Positions 10,571-20,689 are shown, numbered from the stretch's first letter. The stretch: DNA of 64,000 bases from Acanthornis magna (GCA_036785705.1 JAWUZG010000332.1:4774001-4838000); one strand, 5' to 3'. A program made the numbers and translations. Notes: a model not told the origin generated them from the letters alone.

Positions 10571-10905
10571 CCCCCTGCCTCAGTCCCACCATTTCTGGAG
10601 CATCACCTGCCTCACCATCACCACACCTGGAGCACGCTCCTGCCTCAGAACCAGCGTGTCTGGAGTATCCCTCTGCATTGGCATGGCAGTTCTGGCATAT
10701 CCTCTGACTCAGTCCTGCCATTTCTGGAGCATCCTCCTGCCTCAGTATCACCATTTTTAGAGCATCCTCCTGCCTCAGTCCTACCCTTTCTAGAGCATCT
10801 TCTCGCCTCAGCATTTCTGGAGCATCGTCTGGTGTCAGCATCAGCATTTCTGGAGCATCCTCTGCATTGGCATCACTGTTTCTGGAGCATCCTCTGCTCA
10901 GTTCC
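10571..10905. repeat. Minisatellite, ~36-40-bp unit
   Basis: About nine diverged copies of a unit built on CATTTCTGGAGCATC plus CTCCTGCCTCAGT. The left copies are the most degenerate. Unit length varies, so the array does not hold a single frame throughout. Confidence 0.85.
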
Positions 10906-11035
10906 TCCTCAGCAATGCCCACGGTGCCAATTCCAGCTCCTGGCCCCATCCTTTTCACCAGCGAGAGTCCTCATCCTGCGTTTCCCTGTCTCCTATCTCT
11001 CTTCCTTCCTCCCACGTCCCACTGGCTCCCTTGAA

Positions 11036-11135
11036 GACACACACACCTAATCCGCTTGTTAGCCTATCCCTTCTTCTAAAACCAATATGCAGCTGAATGC
11101 TGGAGATAATTAATTGATCAATTAGATAGGGAACT
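11036..11135. promoter_or_regulatory. Candidate conserved island 6 with TAATTGATCAATTA palindrome
   Basis: An AT-rich island of about 100 bp. A perfect 14-bp palindrome, TAATTGATCAATTA, lies at 11111-11124, preceded by GATAAT and overlapping TAATTAATTGA. Two inverted homeodomain cores 6 bp apart suggest dimeric homeoprotein binding. The function is inferred. Confidence 0.5.
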
Positions 11136-11740
11136 GCCTGTGCTCGTGGCACCAAGCACACGGAGGAAGGGGGGCTATGCCAGCACACCTGGTGGTGTTG
11201 ATGCCCGAGCGAGGGAGTGTTGTGTCCACCCCTGGCTGTGATCTGTGTCCCCACTGGAGGGGACAGGCCACCAGCCAAGGTGACCGTGAGTGCTGGCAGC
11301 TGGAAGGGCTGTGGCCACCTGCCTGCTTGGCCACAGGGTCAGAGCGAGTGCATGTGCAAAGGGCACTCAAACCCACATCCCACCTGCCTCCTAGGCCAGC
11401 CTGGATGTGGGTAAGGGATGGGGCAGTGCCAGGTGCAGGTCAGGGCACTGCTGTCACCTCACCCCTGTGCCACATACACTGTGTGACACAATGACACCAA
11501 AGCTGGGAGGGTGCAAGAGCTCCAAATCCTGCCCGGGGGAGCTTCTTCACCCTGGCATCCCCTGGTTCCCAACACCCCACTCCTGGCTGCTGCTGTGCTT
11601 GGGTTCCCCCAACCATCCCAGAACAGGTGGTGGGGTGCTGAGCACCCAGGAGGGTCCCAGCTGTCAGGGTGGGGGTCCCAGTGCCCCGAGGGGGGGCCGC
11701 CAGGGAGGCAGGGTGCCGCAGGGATGTAAATAATGCAGCA
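11136..11740. other. Single-copy GC-rich DNA
   Basis: No recognisable gene or repeat. Confidence 0.5.
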
Positions 11741-12055
11741 AACCCATGTCTGCCAACCCCCTCCTCCCCGGGCTTTGAAAAGCAACACATTACCCTGATC
11801 TCCAGACATGAGTTTTTGTCACCAAACAGGGTGATGAGGAGACTTTGAAGCAAATACAAACACCGGGAAAGGGAATACATAAGAAGAGAGTCGCGTGTTC
11901 TCTTCAGAAAACAATTGCGGTGTCAACTACACGGAGCAGCTCTGTGGAGGGGGAGCTGCTAACCAGGATCCTGACAGCCCCAAACGCCGGGAATTATCAT
12001 CCAAAGAACGAAATCATCCCTCTGCTGACAGGGCTGCAGCGCCTTCCCCATTCCA
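11741..12055. promoter_or_regulatory. Candidate conserved island 7
   Basis: A less GC-rich, high-complexity stretch with GAAGCAAATACAAACACC near 11847, AAACAATTGCGG near 11909 and GAATTATCATCCAAAG near 11990. Frames crossing it give no known domain. Regulatory identity inferred. Confidence 0.35.
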
Positions 12056-12059
12056 GGTC

Positions 12060-12440
12060 ACACAGGATACCCCTTCCTCTCCTCCCCTTGCACCACACCT
12101 TGTGCCAGGTGTTCCACGTGCCCCAATGTGCTGTCTCATTTGGGGACAGATCCTCTCAGCACCCATCGGTGCTTTGTCACCTGCTTGCACAGTCCTGTCT
12201 TGCACCCTGCAGGCTGACAGCTTGCACACCTTGCACAAGCACTCACACCTGGCACCACCCCCTGCTCTCTGGATGCCCTCACACCTTGCCCAGGGCACTC
12301 ACACCTTCCACACTCCCACCCCACACACTTCCTGTGATCTCATTCCCCATGGATGCTCTCACACCCTGCACGCTTCACCCCCGCTGCCCTGCACGTGCCT
12401 CACCTGTGTGTTCCCTGCTCCCTGACACCCTCCCTGCAGC
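12060..12440. repeat. Degenerate CAC-rich minisatellite-like region
   Basis: CTCACACCTTGCAC, GCACTCACACC and similar words recur irregularly without a fixed period. They resemble the later array at 12878-13245 and may be an older relic of the same expansion. Confidence 0.5.
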
Positions 12441-12482
12441 TCCCAAAATAACATTTACCTGTGTATGGAGGTAAAGGCAATG

Positions 12483-12492
12483 CTATTTATAG
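12483..12492. promoter_or_regulatory. Perfect MEF2 consensus CTATTTATAG
   Basis: Exact match to YTAWWWWTAR in both orientations, since the 10-mer is nearly palindromic. The surrounding 60 bp are less GC-rich than the flanks. Single-site matches are common, so use in vivo is only possible. Confidence 0.35.
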
Positions 12493-12499
12493 CCTGGGA

Positions 12500-12877
12500 G
12501 ATGGCATCACCCCATGGCAGGTCCCTCTCCTTGTCAGGATTTCACTTGGACAGTCAAGGTGCTTGGGAATCTGGGCCGGATTTGGAGGGTCTGTCCTTGA
12601 GCCAGGCCCTGCATTGGGAGGGCTCAGGACAGCCCTTGGGAGCTCATCTTGGGGTGCTGCCCCTTCACCCCTTGGGCGACCGATGAAGGGCTGTCCCCAA
12701 GGGCACGGCTGCTGCCCTGGTGTGGGGGTGCTGCCATGGGGACCCTGGGGACCTTGGGGCACAGGGTGGCACCTTTATGTAGCACACAGGCACATCCTTG
12801 CCTTGAGACACACCTGCACTGATGCTCTCCACGTGCACTTGCACTGCCTGCACGCTCCCAGGACCCCCCCCCTGCAC
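12500..12877. other. Single-copy GC-rich DNA
   Basis: No gene recognised. It contains TGGGG-rich words and a CCTGGGGACC duplication near 12742-12765. Confidence 0.45.
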
Positions 12878-13245
12878 GAGCACTTCCAACTGCTCACACT
12901 CATCCCTGCACGAGCACTTCCAACTGCTCACACTCATCCTGCAGGAGCAAATCCAACTGCTCACACTCATCCTGAAGGAGCAAATCCAACCGCTCACACT
13001 CATCCCTGCACGAGCACTCCCATCCTGCTCACACTCACCCCTGCAGGAGCAAATCCAACTGCTCACACTCATCCCTGCACGAGCACTTCCAACTGCTCAC
13101 ACTCATCCCTGCAGGGGCAAATCCAACTGCTCACACTCATCCCTGCACCAGCATTCCCACCTGCTCACACTCATCCCTGCACAAGTATTCCCACCCTGCT
13201 CACACTCATTCCTACAGGAGCACTCCCACCCTGCTCACACTCACT
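12878..13245. repeat. Minisatellite, 33-35-bp unit, ~11 copies
   Basis: Each unit has a constant core CTGCTCACACTCATCC(C)TGCA and a variable left part (GAGCACTTCCAA, GAGCAAATCCAA or GAGCACTCCCAT/ACC). Variant types are interspersed rather than blocked, as expected from unequal exchange or gene conversion. Length shifts of 1 bp between units move the frame. Confidence 0.95.
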
Positions 13246-13640
13246 GTGAACGCCCCTCCGGCCCTGCACACCTTGCACACTCACTCAGGCCATGCACACC
13301 CCTCACCTTTCAGAGACACCCTCGCGTGCCCATTCGCCCCCCCTTGCCCTCCCAGCCCTTCCCTGTGTGCCCAAACACAGCGGCCCAATCCCCCTGCCCG
13401 TGCCATCCCTCGTGCCTGGCACATGTGCATCCCAGGGCACACTCCGGGGTGCTCCGTGGCGTGATTCCAAAGGCGCCTCTTCCCATCCCTGCAGCTCCAG
13501 GCACTTCTCACCCCTTCCTGCACCCCTGGACCCCAAATCTTGCTTGGCCCCCACCCACTCTGTGCTGGGCACACTGGCACATCCCTGCGGACACCTGTCC
13601 ATGTTCCCTCCTCCCTGCTCTGTTCGTCCCCTGTCCGTCC
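13246..13640. other. C-rich single-copy DNA
   Basis: No gene recognised. Strong C bias on the plus strand continues toward the ATCC microsatellite and pyrimidine tract. Confidence 0.45.
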
Positions 13641-13643
13641 ATC

Positions 13644-13701
13644 TATCCATCCATCCATCCATCCATCCATCCATCCATCCATCCATCCATCCATCCATCC
13701 A
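13644..13701. repeat. (ATCC)n microsatellite
   Basis: About fourteen perfect ATCC units. It creates Ile-His-Pro-Ser or Trp-Met-Asp-Gly tracts in translation, which are artefacts. Confidence 0.97.
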
Positions 13702-13734
13702 CCCGCCTGTCTCCTGACACCTTCCTGCGCCCGG

Positions 13735-13985
13735 TGCTGTCTCCCTTCTCCTCCCTCTTTATCTCTGGCTCCCAGCTGCTTCTCGCCCCTCCCTGCTGCT
13801 CCCTCCATCCCTCCTCTCCCCATCCCTCGCTCCCGCCGCGGTTATCGCTCCCTCGCACACATCCCTCCTCCCTCCCTCCCTACCTCCTTCTGCTCATCCC
13901 TTCTCCCTCCTCACGCGCTCCCCTTCTCCCTCCTCTCCCCACCGCTCAGCCCTCCATCCCCACATTCCATCCCTCTCCATCCGCC
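13735..13985. repeat. Long pyrimidine-rich (CT-skewed) tract
   Basis: The plus strand is overwhelmingly C/T (CTCCCTCC, TCCTCCCTCCCTCCC, CCCTTCTCCC) for about 250 bp. It may form triplex DNA or mark an assembly-difficult region. It lies immediately upstream of a CpG island. Confidence 0.7.
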
Positions 13986-14200
13986 GCCTCTCTCGGGTCC
14001 GGCCTCGGGGCTGCCACCCCGCCCGCCCGCCCGCGTCCCCGCGTCCCGTGGCTCACGTGTCCCCTCGGTGTCCCCGCCGTGCCCCGTTTTACCCCGCTGC
14101 CGCAGCCTTTAAAGTTTCAATCAGGCTCGGCTGGGAGAGGCGGGGAAGGCTGCGCCTCCCGCTCCCAGCCCCGCGACGCCGCGCTGCCACTCTGAGTGCT
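13980..14200. promoter_or_regulatory. CpG island
   Basis: Dense CpG through CCCGCCCGCCCGCCCGCG near 14019, GCGTCCCCGCGTCCCG and CCGCGACGCCGCGC near 14171, with GC-box-like CCCGCC runs and CTTTAAAGTTTCAATCAGG at 14107-14126. It could be a promoter or CpG enhancer. No downstream exon can be identified. Confidence 0.55.
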
Positions 14201-14330
14201 CCCGCCTTATAAATTTTACATTATTACCCTCTTTAAAGTATATAAAATAACTATTCATAAATTATTGAGGGGAAATTTAAAATACTACAAATGTTTATAA
14301 ATGTTTATCAAGAGGTCTTCAGAAGTGAGC
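14200..14330. promoter_or_regulatory. Candidate conserved island 8, extremely AT-rich
   Basis: Directly after the CpG island, about 120 bp are mostly A/T: CTTATAAATTTTACATTATT, AAAGTATATAAAATAAC, CATAAATTATTGAGGGG and two TGTTTATAAATGTTTATCAA-type words, which hold FOX-like TGTTTA(T/C) cores. It holds several TATA-like strings, so either strand could initiate, but no initiator or exon is identifiable. Confidence 0.5.
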
Positions 14331-14590
14331 GAGCGGAGCCTGAGTGACTTCCCACGGCTGGCAGGAGCACGGCAGCCGCCCCGGCCCTGCCGAGGGGGGA
14401 TTTTGGGAGAACCCCCAGCTGGAGTCTGGGGAAGGCTCCTGCAGCCTCGTTAATTCCCGTCCCTGTGGATGGTGAGGAGCAAATTCCCCTCCGTGTGCTG
14501 TCTCTGTGTGCCAGCGGGGCTCTGTGTCCTGGTGGCCCCGTCGCCTGTTCTGGTGTGATCCCACCCTGGGGCTGCCCCGGGCAAGGACAG
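14330..14590. other. Single-copy DNA
   Basis: No gene or family recognised. It bridges the AT-rich island and the 21-bp minisatellite. Confidence 0.4.
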
Positions 14591-14596
14591 ATGTCC

Positions 14597-15305
14597 TGTC
14601 CTGCTGGGAACATGTCCAACCCATCTGGGGACGTGTTCTGCCCTGCTGGGACATGACCTGACCCACTGGGGACACACCCTGACGCACCAGGAACACGTCC
14701 TGACACACCAGGAACATGTTCAGCCCTGCTGGGGACCTGTCCCGACCCATTGGAGACATTCTGACCCACTGGGGACATGTCCTGATGCACTGGAGACATG
14801 TCCTGACCCCCTGGTGACATGTCCTACCCCATTGGGACACATCCTGCTCTGCTGGGGACACATCCTGCCCCACTGGGATAACATCCTGCCCCACTGGAGA
14901 TTTGTTCTGCCCAACTGGAAACCTGTCCAGCCCGCTGGGAATGAGTCCTACCCTCAGGGGACTTGTCCTATCTTGCTGGGGACACATTCTACCCCTTTGG
15001 GGACACATTCTGCCCTTCTGGGGGTCATGTCCTGCCCTTCTGAAGACATGCCATGACCCATTGGAGACACATCGTGACCCACTGGGGATGTATTCTGCAC
15101 TGCTGGGGACATCTCATGACCCACTGGTGACACTTCCTGTCCTGCTGGGGACACATCCTGCTCTGCTAGGGACATGTCCTGCCCTGCTGGGGATGAGTCC
15201 TGCCCCATTGGAGACACATCCTGACCCACTGGGGACACGCTCTTTCCCACTGGGGACATGTCCTGCCCAGCTTGAGGGGTGTCCTGCCCCACTGGGCATG
15301 TGTCC
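14597..15305. repeat. Minisatellite, 21-bp unit, ~33 diverged copies
   Basis: The unit reads roughly TCCTGCCC(C)ACTGGGGACAC with AT/CA variants. Consecutive copies around 14830-15040 measure 20-22 bp, mostly 21. Since 21 is 7 codons, heptapeptide repeats appear in several frames on both strands. These apparent 100-230-codon frames are not genes. Confidence 0.95.
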
Positions 15306-15735
15306 TGTACCCCAGGACAGGCTGGCTCAGGGTCCCCAGTGAGGGACAGAGGGGCACGCAGGCCCCAGTGCCCATGCAGTTGCCAGCTGGCTCAGCCATG
15401 GCACAGCTGTGGGCACTGCCTGGTGGTGCTGGTGCCTGCTGGGAGCAGGGACAGGTGACACGGAGCCTTGCCAAAATGTCATGCATAGGCACGTGGGAGT
15501 GAGTGGGGTGCAGCGAGCGGGACCTGGCCAGGGCTGCCCGAGGTGTGGTGAAGAGATGGGCACAGCTCCAGCACTCGCCAGCCCTGGCACCTCCCTGGCA
15601 AGCACAGCACCTCTGAGGCTGCGCTGCTGGCATGGTATGGCATGGCACAGCCCTACAGGGGTGTCATCACTGAACCTGGGAAGCCTTCGCAAGGCACAGC
15701 ACATTCCTATGGGAATGGCACTGCCAAACCAAGGC
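15306..15735. other. Single-copy GC-rich DNA
   Basis: No gene recognised. CATGG-rich words near 15630-15650 prefigure the 22-bp array that follows. Confidence 0.45.
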
Positions 15736-15889
15736 AGCCAGCATTGCACAGCCCTGGAATAACCATGGCACAGCCCTGGAATAGACACGGCACTGGTCTG
15801 GCACAGTTATGGCACACCCCTAGAATGACCATGGCCCAGCCCTGGAATAGACATGGCAGTCCCCTGGAATGACCATGGCACAGCCCTGG
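15736..15889. repeat. Minisatellite, exactly 22-bp unit, 7 copies
   Basis: Seven consecutive 22-mers, based on AATGACCATGGCACAGCCC plus TGG. There is no length change between copies but there are many substitutions. Alternate copies (AATGACCATGG and AATAGACATGG) suggest an earlier 44-bp dimer step. Confidence 0.9.
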
Positions 15890-16300
15890 CACCCTGACCA
15901 GCACGGCAAAGCCCCTGCACAGGGATCCTGCCCATCCTCTGCTCCTCTTCTCAAAGTGATCCCCAATCTGGGGTTCACCCACAGCCAGGGCGATGCCAGG
16001 GAAGCGCCAGGGTAGGAACCACCAACCCAGGGATAGCCCAATGACTGGGACAGCCTTGTCCCTGTGCAAACCCCACTGTCCACAGCCCGCACTGCAGCAC
16101 ACGGCCACCACGGCCACTGGGAAGGGACAAATCCCTGGAGCCGTTCCCTGGACTGGTCACTGCAGGAAGCCCAGCACCGCCTGGAGCCCGTGCCCACCAC
16201 GGGGTGGCAAAGGAGCTCTGCTCAACCCCGGAGCGCGGCTGCCAAGCGTGCACGAGCCGGGCGTGGATGCTCAGTGATCCCGGCGCTCCCAACAAGAGCT
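15890..16300. other. Single-copy DNA
   Basis: No recognisable gene or repeat. Confidence 0.45.
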
Positions 16301-16465
16301 GCCTGCAGGGATTGTGTTTAAAGCGCCGGCTGATTGGGGTAATCATGGGAGCAGGGAGTGCATTAGCTGGGAAGGTTTATAAAGGGAAATTAAAATAAAA
16401 TTGGATGTGACAGAAAAGTACATGGAAAATTAGGATAAGAATATGAATATTTATGGCTGCGGGAG
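16300..16465. promoter_or_regulatory. Candidate conserved island 9
   Basis: AT-rich: GGGGTAATCATGGG near 16336, TTTATAAAGGGAAATTAAAA near 16376, and AGGATAAGAATATGAATATT near 16432, which includes a GATAAG word. Inferred regulatory element. Confidence 0.45.
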
Positions 16466-17104
16466 CACGCATGGGGAAAGTGCTCCTCTGCTCCAGGCCA
16501 CCCTCCCTGCTATGCGGCTGGGGCAGGTCCTGGGGGCGGCACCTGGCTGTGGGGTTGGGGACAGACCTGGTGGACACTCTACTCAAGCCTTGGTCACTGT
16601 CGGTCACTCTCGGTCACCACAGACCTGCCTTTGCAGGGACTTCGGGGTGATAGAGTTTGTGACACCCCAGTTGCACTCCCACATGCTCCTCACATCATCC
16701 AGGGCTGTCTGCAGGGCTGGTGTGTCCCGCTGTTGGTGGTGACACTGGTGCAGGGCCACACAGCTGCTGTGATGGCACAAGGACGGGGACAGACACAGCT
16801 GGTGGCACAGACGAGGGGGTTGGCACTGTGCGGTGCTGGCACATGCCGAGGCTGCTCCTGAAGGAATTAGGGCACTGGGACAGAGCCTGGGCTGCCAGGG
16901 TGGCAGGGCACAGCTGTCCCCTGCCTGCCTGGCCGGGCTCCACAGGGCTTTCACCACAGCCAGTGACCCCCCAGCACCATGCAAAGTGCCACCACCCTCC
17001 TGGGGACACCACAAGTCCCCCCACCCCACCCAGAGCAGCAGCTGCCCCCAGGTTCCTGCCTGCCCTGCCGGACCCGGGGGCAGCCATCCCCCTGTCCCCT
17101 CCCG
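16466..17104. other. Single-copy GC-rich DNA
   Basis: No gene recognised. GTCACTGTCGGTCACTCTCGGTCACC (in part, near 16596) is a small local tandem. Confidence 0.45.
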
Positions 17105-17212
17105 CTGTCACACTTAGAAGCCATTAAAATAATTGAATGCTTTAAATATTCAGCGCTCGGCTTAAATATTCATCAGCGAAGTTATTCTGATTGCTGAACT
17201 GCATCAGCACGG
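17105..17212. promoter_or_regulatory. Candidate conserved island 10 with TTAAATATTCA direct repeat
   Basis: TTAAATATTCA occurs at 17142-17152 and again at 17162-17172, exactly 20 bp (about two helical turns) apart. AATAATTGAATGC lies upstream and GCTGAACTGCATC downstream. Regulatory role inferred. Confidence 0.5.
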
Positions 17213-17710
17213 GCTGGGAGATGGCTCCTCTCAGCAGAGCCCCCCGGGCCCCCCTGCACAGCCCTGTGCACCCCGAGCTCACGTGGGCACACACAGCCCT
17301 ACACACGTGTGTCACACATGGACGTGTCCACGCACCGATCATGCATGGAGAGGGATGCATGGAAACACCCCCAGAGCAGCGGGGGTGGGCTCTGGGAGCA
17401 CTGGGGGGCACTGGGAGCTCATTTGGGGGGCTGTTTGTACCACCACACCTGAACAGGGATCCCCTGGTGGGGCTGGGGGAGGTTCTCAGTGTTCCCATCA
17501 CTGCCCAGCCTGGCACCAACAGCCCAAGGGACATTGCAGGACCACGCTGGCTGATGCCAGCACCCCCACGTTGGTGTCACCCAGGCTCCTGGCAGGGTCC
17601 AGGGCAGCAGCGCTCACCTCCACCAAAAACCTCGCAATCCCTGTGGGATGTGTGCTGAGAATGTTCTCCACCAGCTCAGATGTGTGGCTGCTTGCCAGGG
17701 TGATGGAAGG
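17213..17710. other. Single-copy GC-rich DNA
   Basis: No gene recognised. Confidence 0.45.
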
Positions 17711-18262
17711 ATCATGGAATCCCAGAATGGTTTGGGTGGGAAGGGACCTTAAAGATTGTTCTCTTCCAGCCCTGCCATGGGCAGGGACACCTTCCACTGT
17801 CCCAGGCTGCTCCAAGTCCTGCCCAACCTGGCCTGGGACACTGCCAGGGATTCAGGGGCAGCCACAGCTTCTCTGGGCACCTGTGCCAGGGCCTGCCCAC
17901 CCTCACAGGGAGGAATTCCTTCCCAATATCCCATCTGTCCCTGCCCTCTGGCAGTGGGAAGCCATTCCCTGTGTCCTGTCGATCCACCCTCTGTCCCCAG
18001 TCCCTCTGCAGCTCTCCTGGAGCCCTTTAGGCACTGGAAGGGCTCTGGGTCTCCCTGGAGCCTTCTCTTCTCCAAGTGAACACCCCCAGCTCCCCCAGCC
18101 TGGCTCCAAAGGAGCTCCAGCCCTCAGAGCAGCTCCGTGGCCTCCTCTGGACTCTCTCCAGCAGCTCCACGTCCCTCTTGAGGACCTCAGGGCTGGAGGC
18201 AGCTCTGTAGGTGGGGTCCCTCGAGGGCAGAGTAGAGGGGGAGAATCACTTCCATGGCCAGA
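17711..18262 (-). mobile_element. CR1 LINE fragment, minus orientation
   Basis: Begins with the reverse-complemented 3' terminus (ATCATGGAATCCCAGAATGG, then TTTGGGTGGGAAGGGACC), runs through the GCCATGGGCAGGGACACC, GGCCTGCCCACCCTCACAGG and CCTCCTCTGGACTCTCTCC blocks, and ends near AGAGTAGAGGGGGAGAATCA. About 550 bp with a complete 3' end and truncated 5' end. Confidence 0.95.
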
Positions 18263-19050
18263 ACTGGGGTGTGGGAAGAAGAGCACCAGTGGAGCATCCC
18301 TTGCAAAGCTGGGGGTCAAAGTAGGACCCCAAGAGCACAAAAAGATCAGCTCCACATTGGGACTATCGATCTCCTCATCTTCTGCTGATCTTGACAGCTC
18401 CCTGGTGTAACCTTGCATTAGGAAATAAAAGATCCTTGCTCCACACCTCTATTCCTGGAATGAGGCACCTCTATTCCTGGCTGAGAGAAGAGCAAGGCGA
18501 TGAGAATCAAGAGCTGACACAACCCATGTCTGGGAGCAAGGGATGCCCTGGGAACACGAAAACAACTTGGTGGGGGCAGCAAAACCTCTGGCACCCTCCA
18601 GAGATGTGTGAAACCAGACCAACACCTGCTTTTAAAAGAATTTCCTTCTTCACCGAGATGCACCAAGGTGGGAGCCTGCGGGGGAACCTGCACATCCCCA
18701 GCCAGGAGCCACCTTCCCATCTGGAGTGTGGTGAGAAGCGAGAGCTGATGTTCAGCACCTCCTGCAAGTGGAGAACAATCACATCACACCCCATCTGCAG
18801 CCTCCCTGTTCGTCTGCAGAGCCCAGAGCCTTCAGGGGTGAATCCTGCCAGCACTCCTGCACCCCCAGCCCTCGCTCTGGGTGGTGTTGGTCGGTAAAGA
18901 CCAATTTTTCCTTTCACCCAGGGCTTATTTTGTCTCCTGCAGGGCTGGCAGGGAGGATATTGCACGTGGGCGCTGGTGCTCCGGCACATCCCGCGTGCAC
19001 ACGGGCGCTGGCATGTGCAGGCGCACGGAGAGGTGGGAACGGCCCCGGCA
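18263..19050. other. Single-copy DNA of unknown nature
   Basis: Moderate GC with more varied sequence than its neighbours, and a short duplication of CACCTCTATTCCTGG near 18445 and 18465. It could hold an unrecognised old repeat. No open frame has domain character. Confidence 0.4.
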
Positions 19051-19215
19051 AAGCTCTGCAAACAGCCCTGATAAAATTGTTCCTCAAATACCTAAAGCAG
19101 GCTTAGGTTTAAGCAATCTGGCTCCAAAGACGGCTCCCGCATACATTTCGCAGGCTGGAGCTGCATCTTTAATCCCGAAGAATCGTCAGCTTTGCAGCCG
19201 CATTTGCCATTCAGA
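19050..19215. promoter_or_regulatory. Candidate conserved island 11
   Basis: Contains CCTGATAAAATTGTTCC near 19066, CTTAGGTTTAAGCAATCTGG and CATTTGCCATTCAGATTTGC near 19201. Composition is lower in GC than the flanks. Inferred regulatory. Confidence 0.35.
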
Positions 19216-19379
19216 TTTGCACGGCAGCAGCAGCACCCGAGAGAGGGGGGCGAGGGGAGTTTGGGGGGGTCCCAGCCCCAGGGGGCTGCACCCTGCCCAC
19301 GCCACAGCCTGGCCAGACCCCAAAAAAGCAGAGCAGGGCTGGCTGTGGCCCCGCACGGCTGCCGAGCGCCGGGAAGGAG

Positions 19380-19512
19380 TCGGTGGTTTATCTGATATGA
19401 TTTAATCAGCCCTATAATTAGATTAATTTGTTGATTTGATAGCAACCCATTTCTCGCCGTTGGATTTGTTTATGTGTGTTTTATGCTCCAGTTTGGCAAT
19501 AAAATAGAAACT
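19380..19512. promoter_or_regulatory. Candidate conserved island 12 with paired-class P3 homeodomain site
   Basis: TAATTAGATTA at 19415-19425 fits the TAATNNNATTA (P3) site bound by paired-class homeodomain dimers. Nearby are GATATGATTTAATCAGCC and TTTGTTGATTTGATAGC. The same 14-mer TAATTAGATTAATT recurs at 30651. Function inferred. Confidence 0.5.
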
Positions 19513-19879
19513 GAGGAGGTGGGAAAAGTCCCTTGGAGTGCCCATGCTCTGACCCTATGGATGCCAGGCTGGACATGTGCATCCAGGGACCCTGCCGCCT
19601 CCTCGTGTGTGATGGGAGGGAACAGCCTGCCACGGGGTGGGTGCATCCCTGTGGGGACAGCAGGGTGAGGGTGGTACCCAGGATGGTCCCAATCCTGCTC
19701 CACCATCTCCCTGCATCCTAATGCCGAAAAGGAAAAATAACCCCAAAGTTGTTCAGCAGGAGAGTGCAGGGGTTGGGGAGTATCGCAAGCCAGAGGGTGC
19801 TTGGCCAGGCATGGGGCAGAGAGGGAAAGCTGGAAAGAGAGGGAAAGCTTTGGAAAGCTTTGCTCCCCAGTCTGGGCTC
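19513..19879. other. Single-copy DNA leading into a minisatellite
   Basis: No gene recognised. GAGGGAAAGCTGGAAAGAGA near 19821 is a small purine-rich duplication. Confidence 0.4.
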
Positions 19880-20345
19880 TGCTTGGCACGGCACAGACTG
19901 GCACGACACAGTCTGGCACAGCACGGCACAGCCTGGCACGGCACAGCCCGGCATGGCATGGCCTGGCATGGCACGGCCTGGCACAGCACGGCACAGCCTG
20001 GCACGACACGGCACAGCCTGGCACGGCACAGCCTGGCACAGCACGGCCTGGCATGGCACAGCCTGGTGTGGCACAGCCCGGCACGGCACAGCCTGGCACG
20101 GCACAACCTGGCACGGCACAGCCCAGCACGGCACAGCCTGGCACGGCACAGCCCAGCACGGCACAGCCCAGCACGGCACAGCCTGGCACGGCACAGCCCA
20201 GCACGGCACAGCCCGGCACGGCACAGCCTGGCACGGCACAGCCCGGCACGGCACAGCCTGGCACGGCACAGCCCGGCACGGCACAGCCTGGCACGGCACA
20301 GCCTGGCACGGCACAGCCTGGCACGGCACGGCCTGGCACGGCAGC
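19880..20345. repeat. Minisatellite, 15-bp unit, ~31 copies, open in nearly all frames
   Basis: Units are GGCACGGCACAGCC plus one base, or length variants of the GGCAC module on the left side. From about 20075 the 15-bp period is strict. The variable triplet at the unit junction is CGG, TGG or CAG, exactly the states produced by deamination of CCCGG on either strand. No unit contains a stop in any frame, so five frames stay open across the array and the sixth at least to about 20106. The ORFs are artefacts. Confidence 0.97.
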
Positions 20346-20689
20346 CAGCAGCTGCTGCTGACGGATGCGGATGGACACGGACCTCATGGCGCCTTCAGAA
20401 GCAGCCCATGCACAGCCCCTGCCCCGCCTGCCTGCCCTGCCCTTCCCGTGGAGCTGGGAGCAGCACGAGGGCACCCACAGGGCCAGCAGAATTCCCAGCC
20501 TCATCCCCCTCCTCGCTGCTCCCACGGATCTGGCAGGAGCGGAGGTGTTGCCTCACCCAAGGTGGCTGCTGGCACTGCCAGACAGGTGTTGGGGACCTCC
20601 TGCCACCGCCTCAGGGCCACCTCCCCAGCAGGTGATTCCGTCACCGCTGTGGCATCCCCGCGTGCCAGGCTGGCAGCGCAGGAACCGGG
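20346..20689. other. Single-copy GC-rich DNA
   Basis: No gene recognised. Confidence 0.45.

Noticed and set aside
12878..13245. CRISPR-like array of direct repeats with variable parts
   Set aside because: Repeats are contiguous 33-35-bp minisatellite units, the variable parts fall into three recurrent classes and not unique spacers, and the source is a vertebrate genome.
12822..14195. 457-codon plus-strand frame
   Set aside because: It runs through a 34-bp minisatellite, an (ATCC)n microsatellite and a pyrimidine tract. The peptide is purely repeat-derived.
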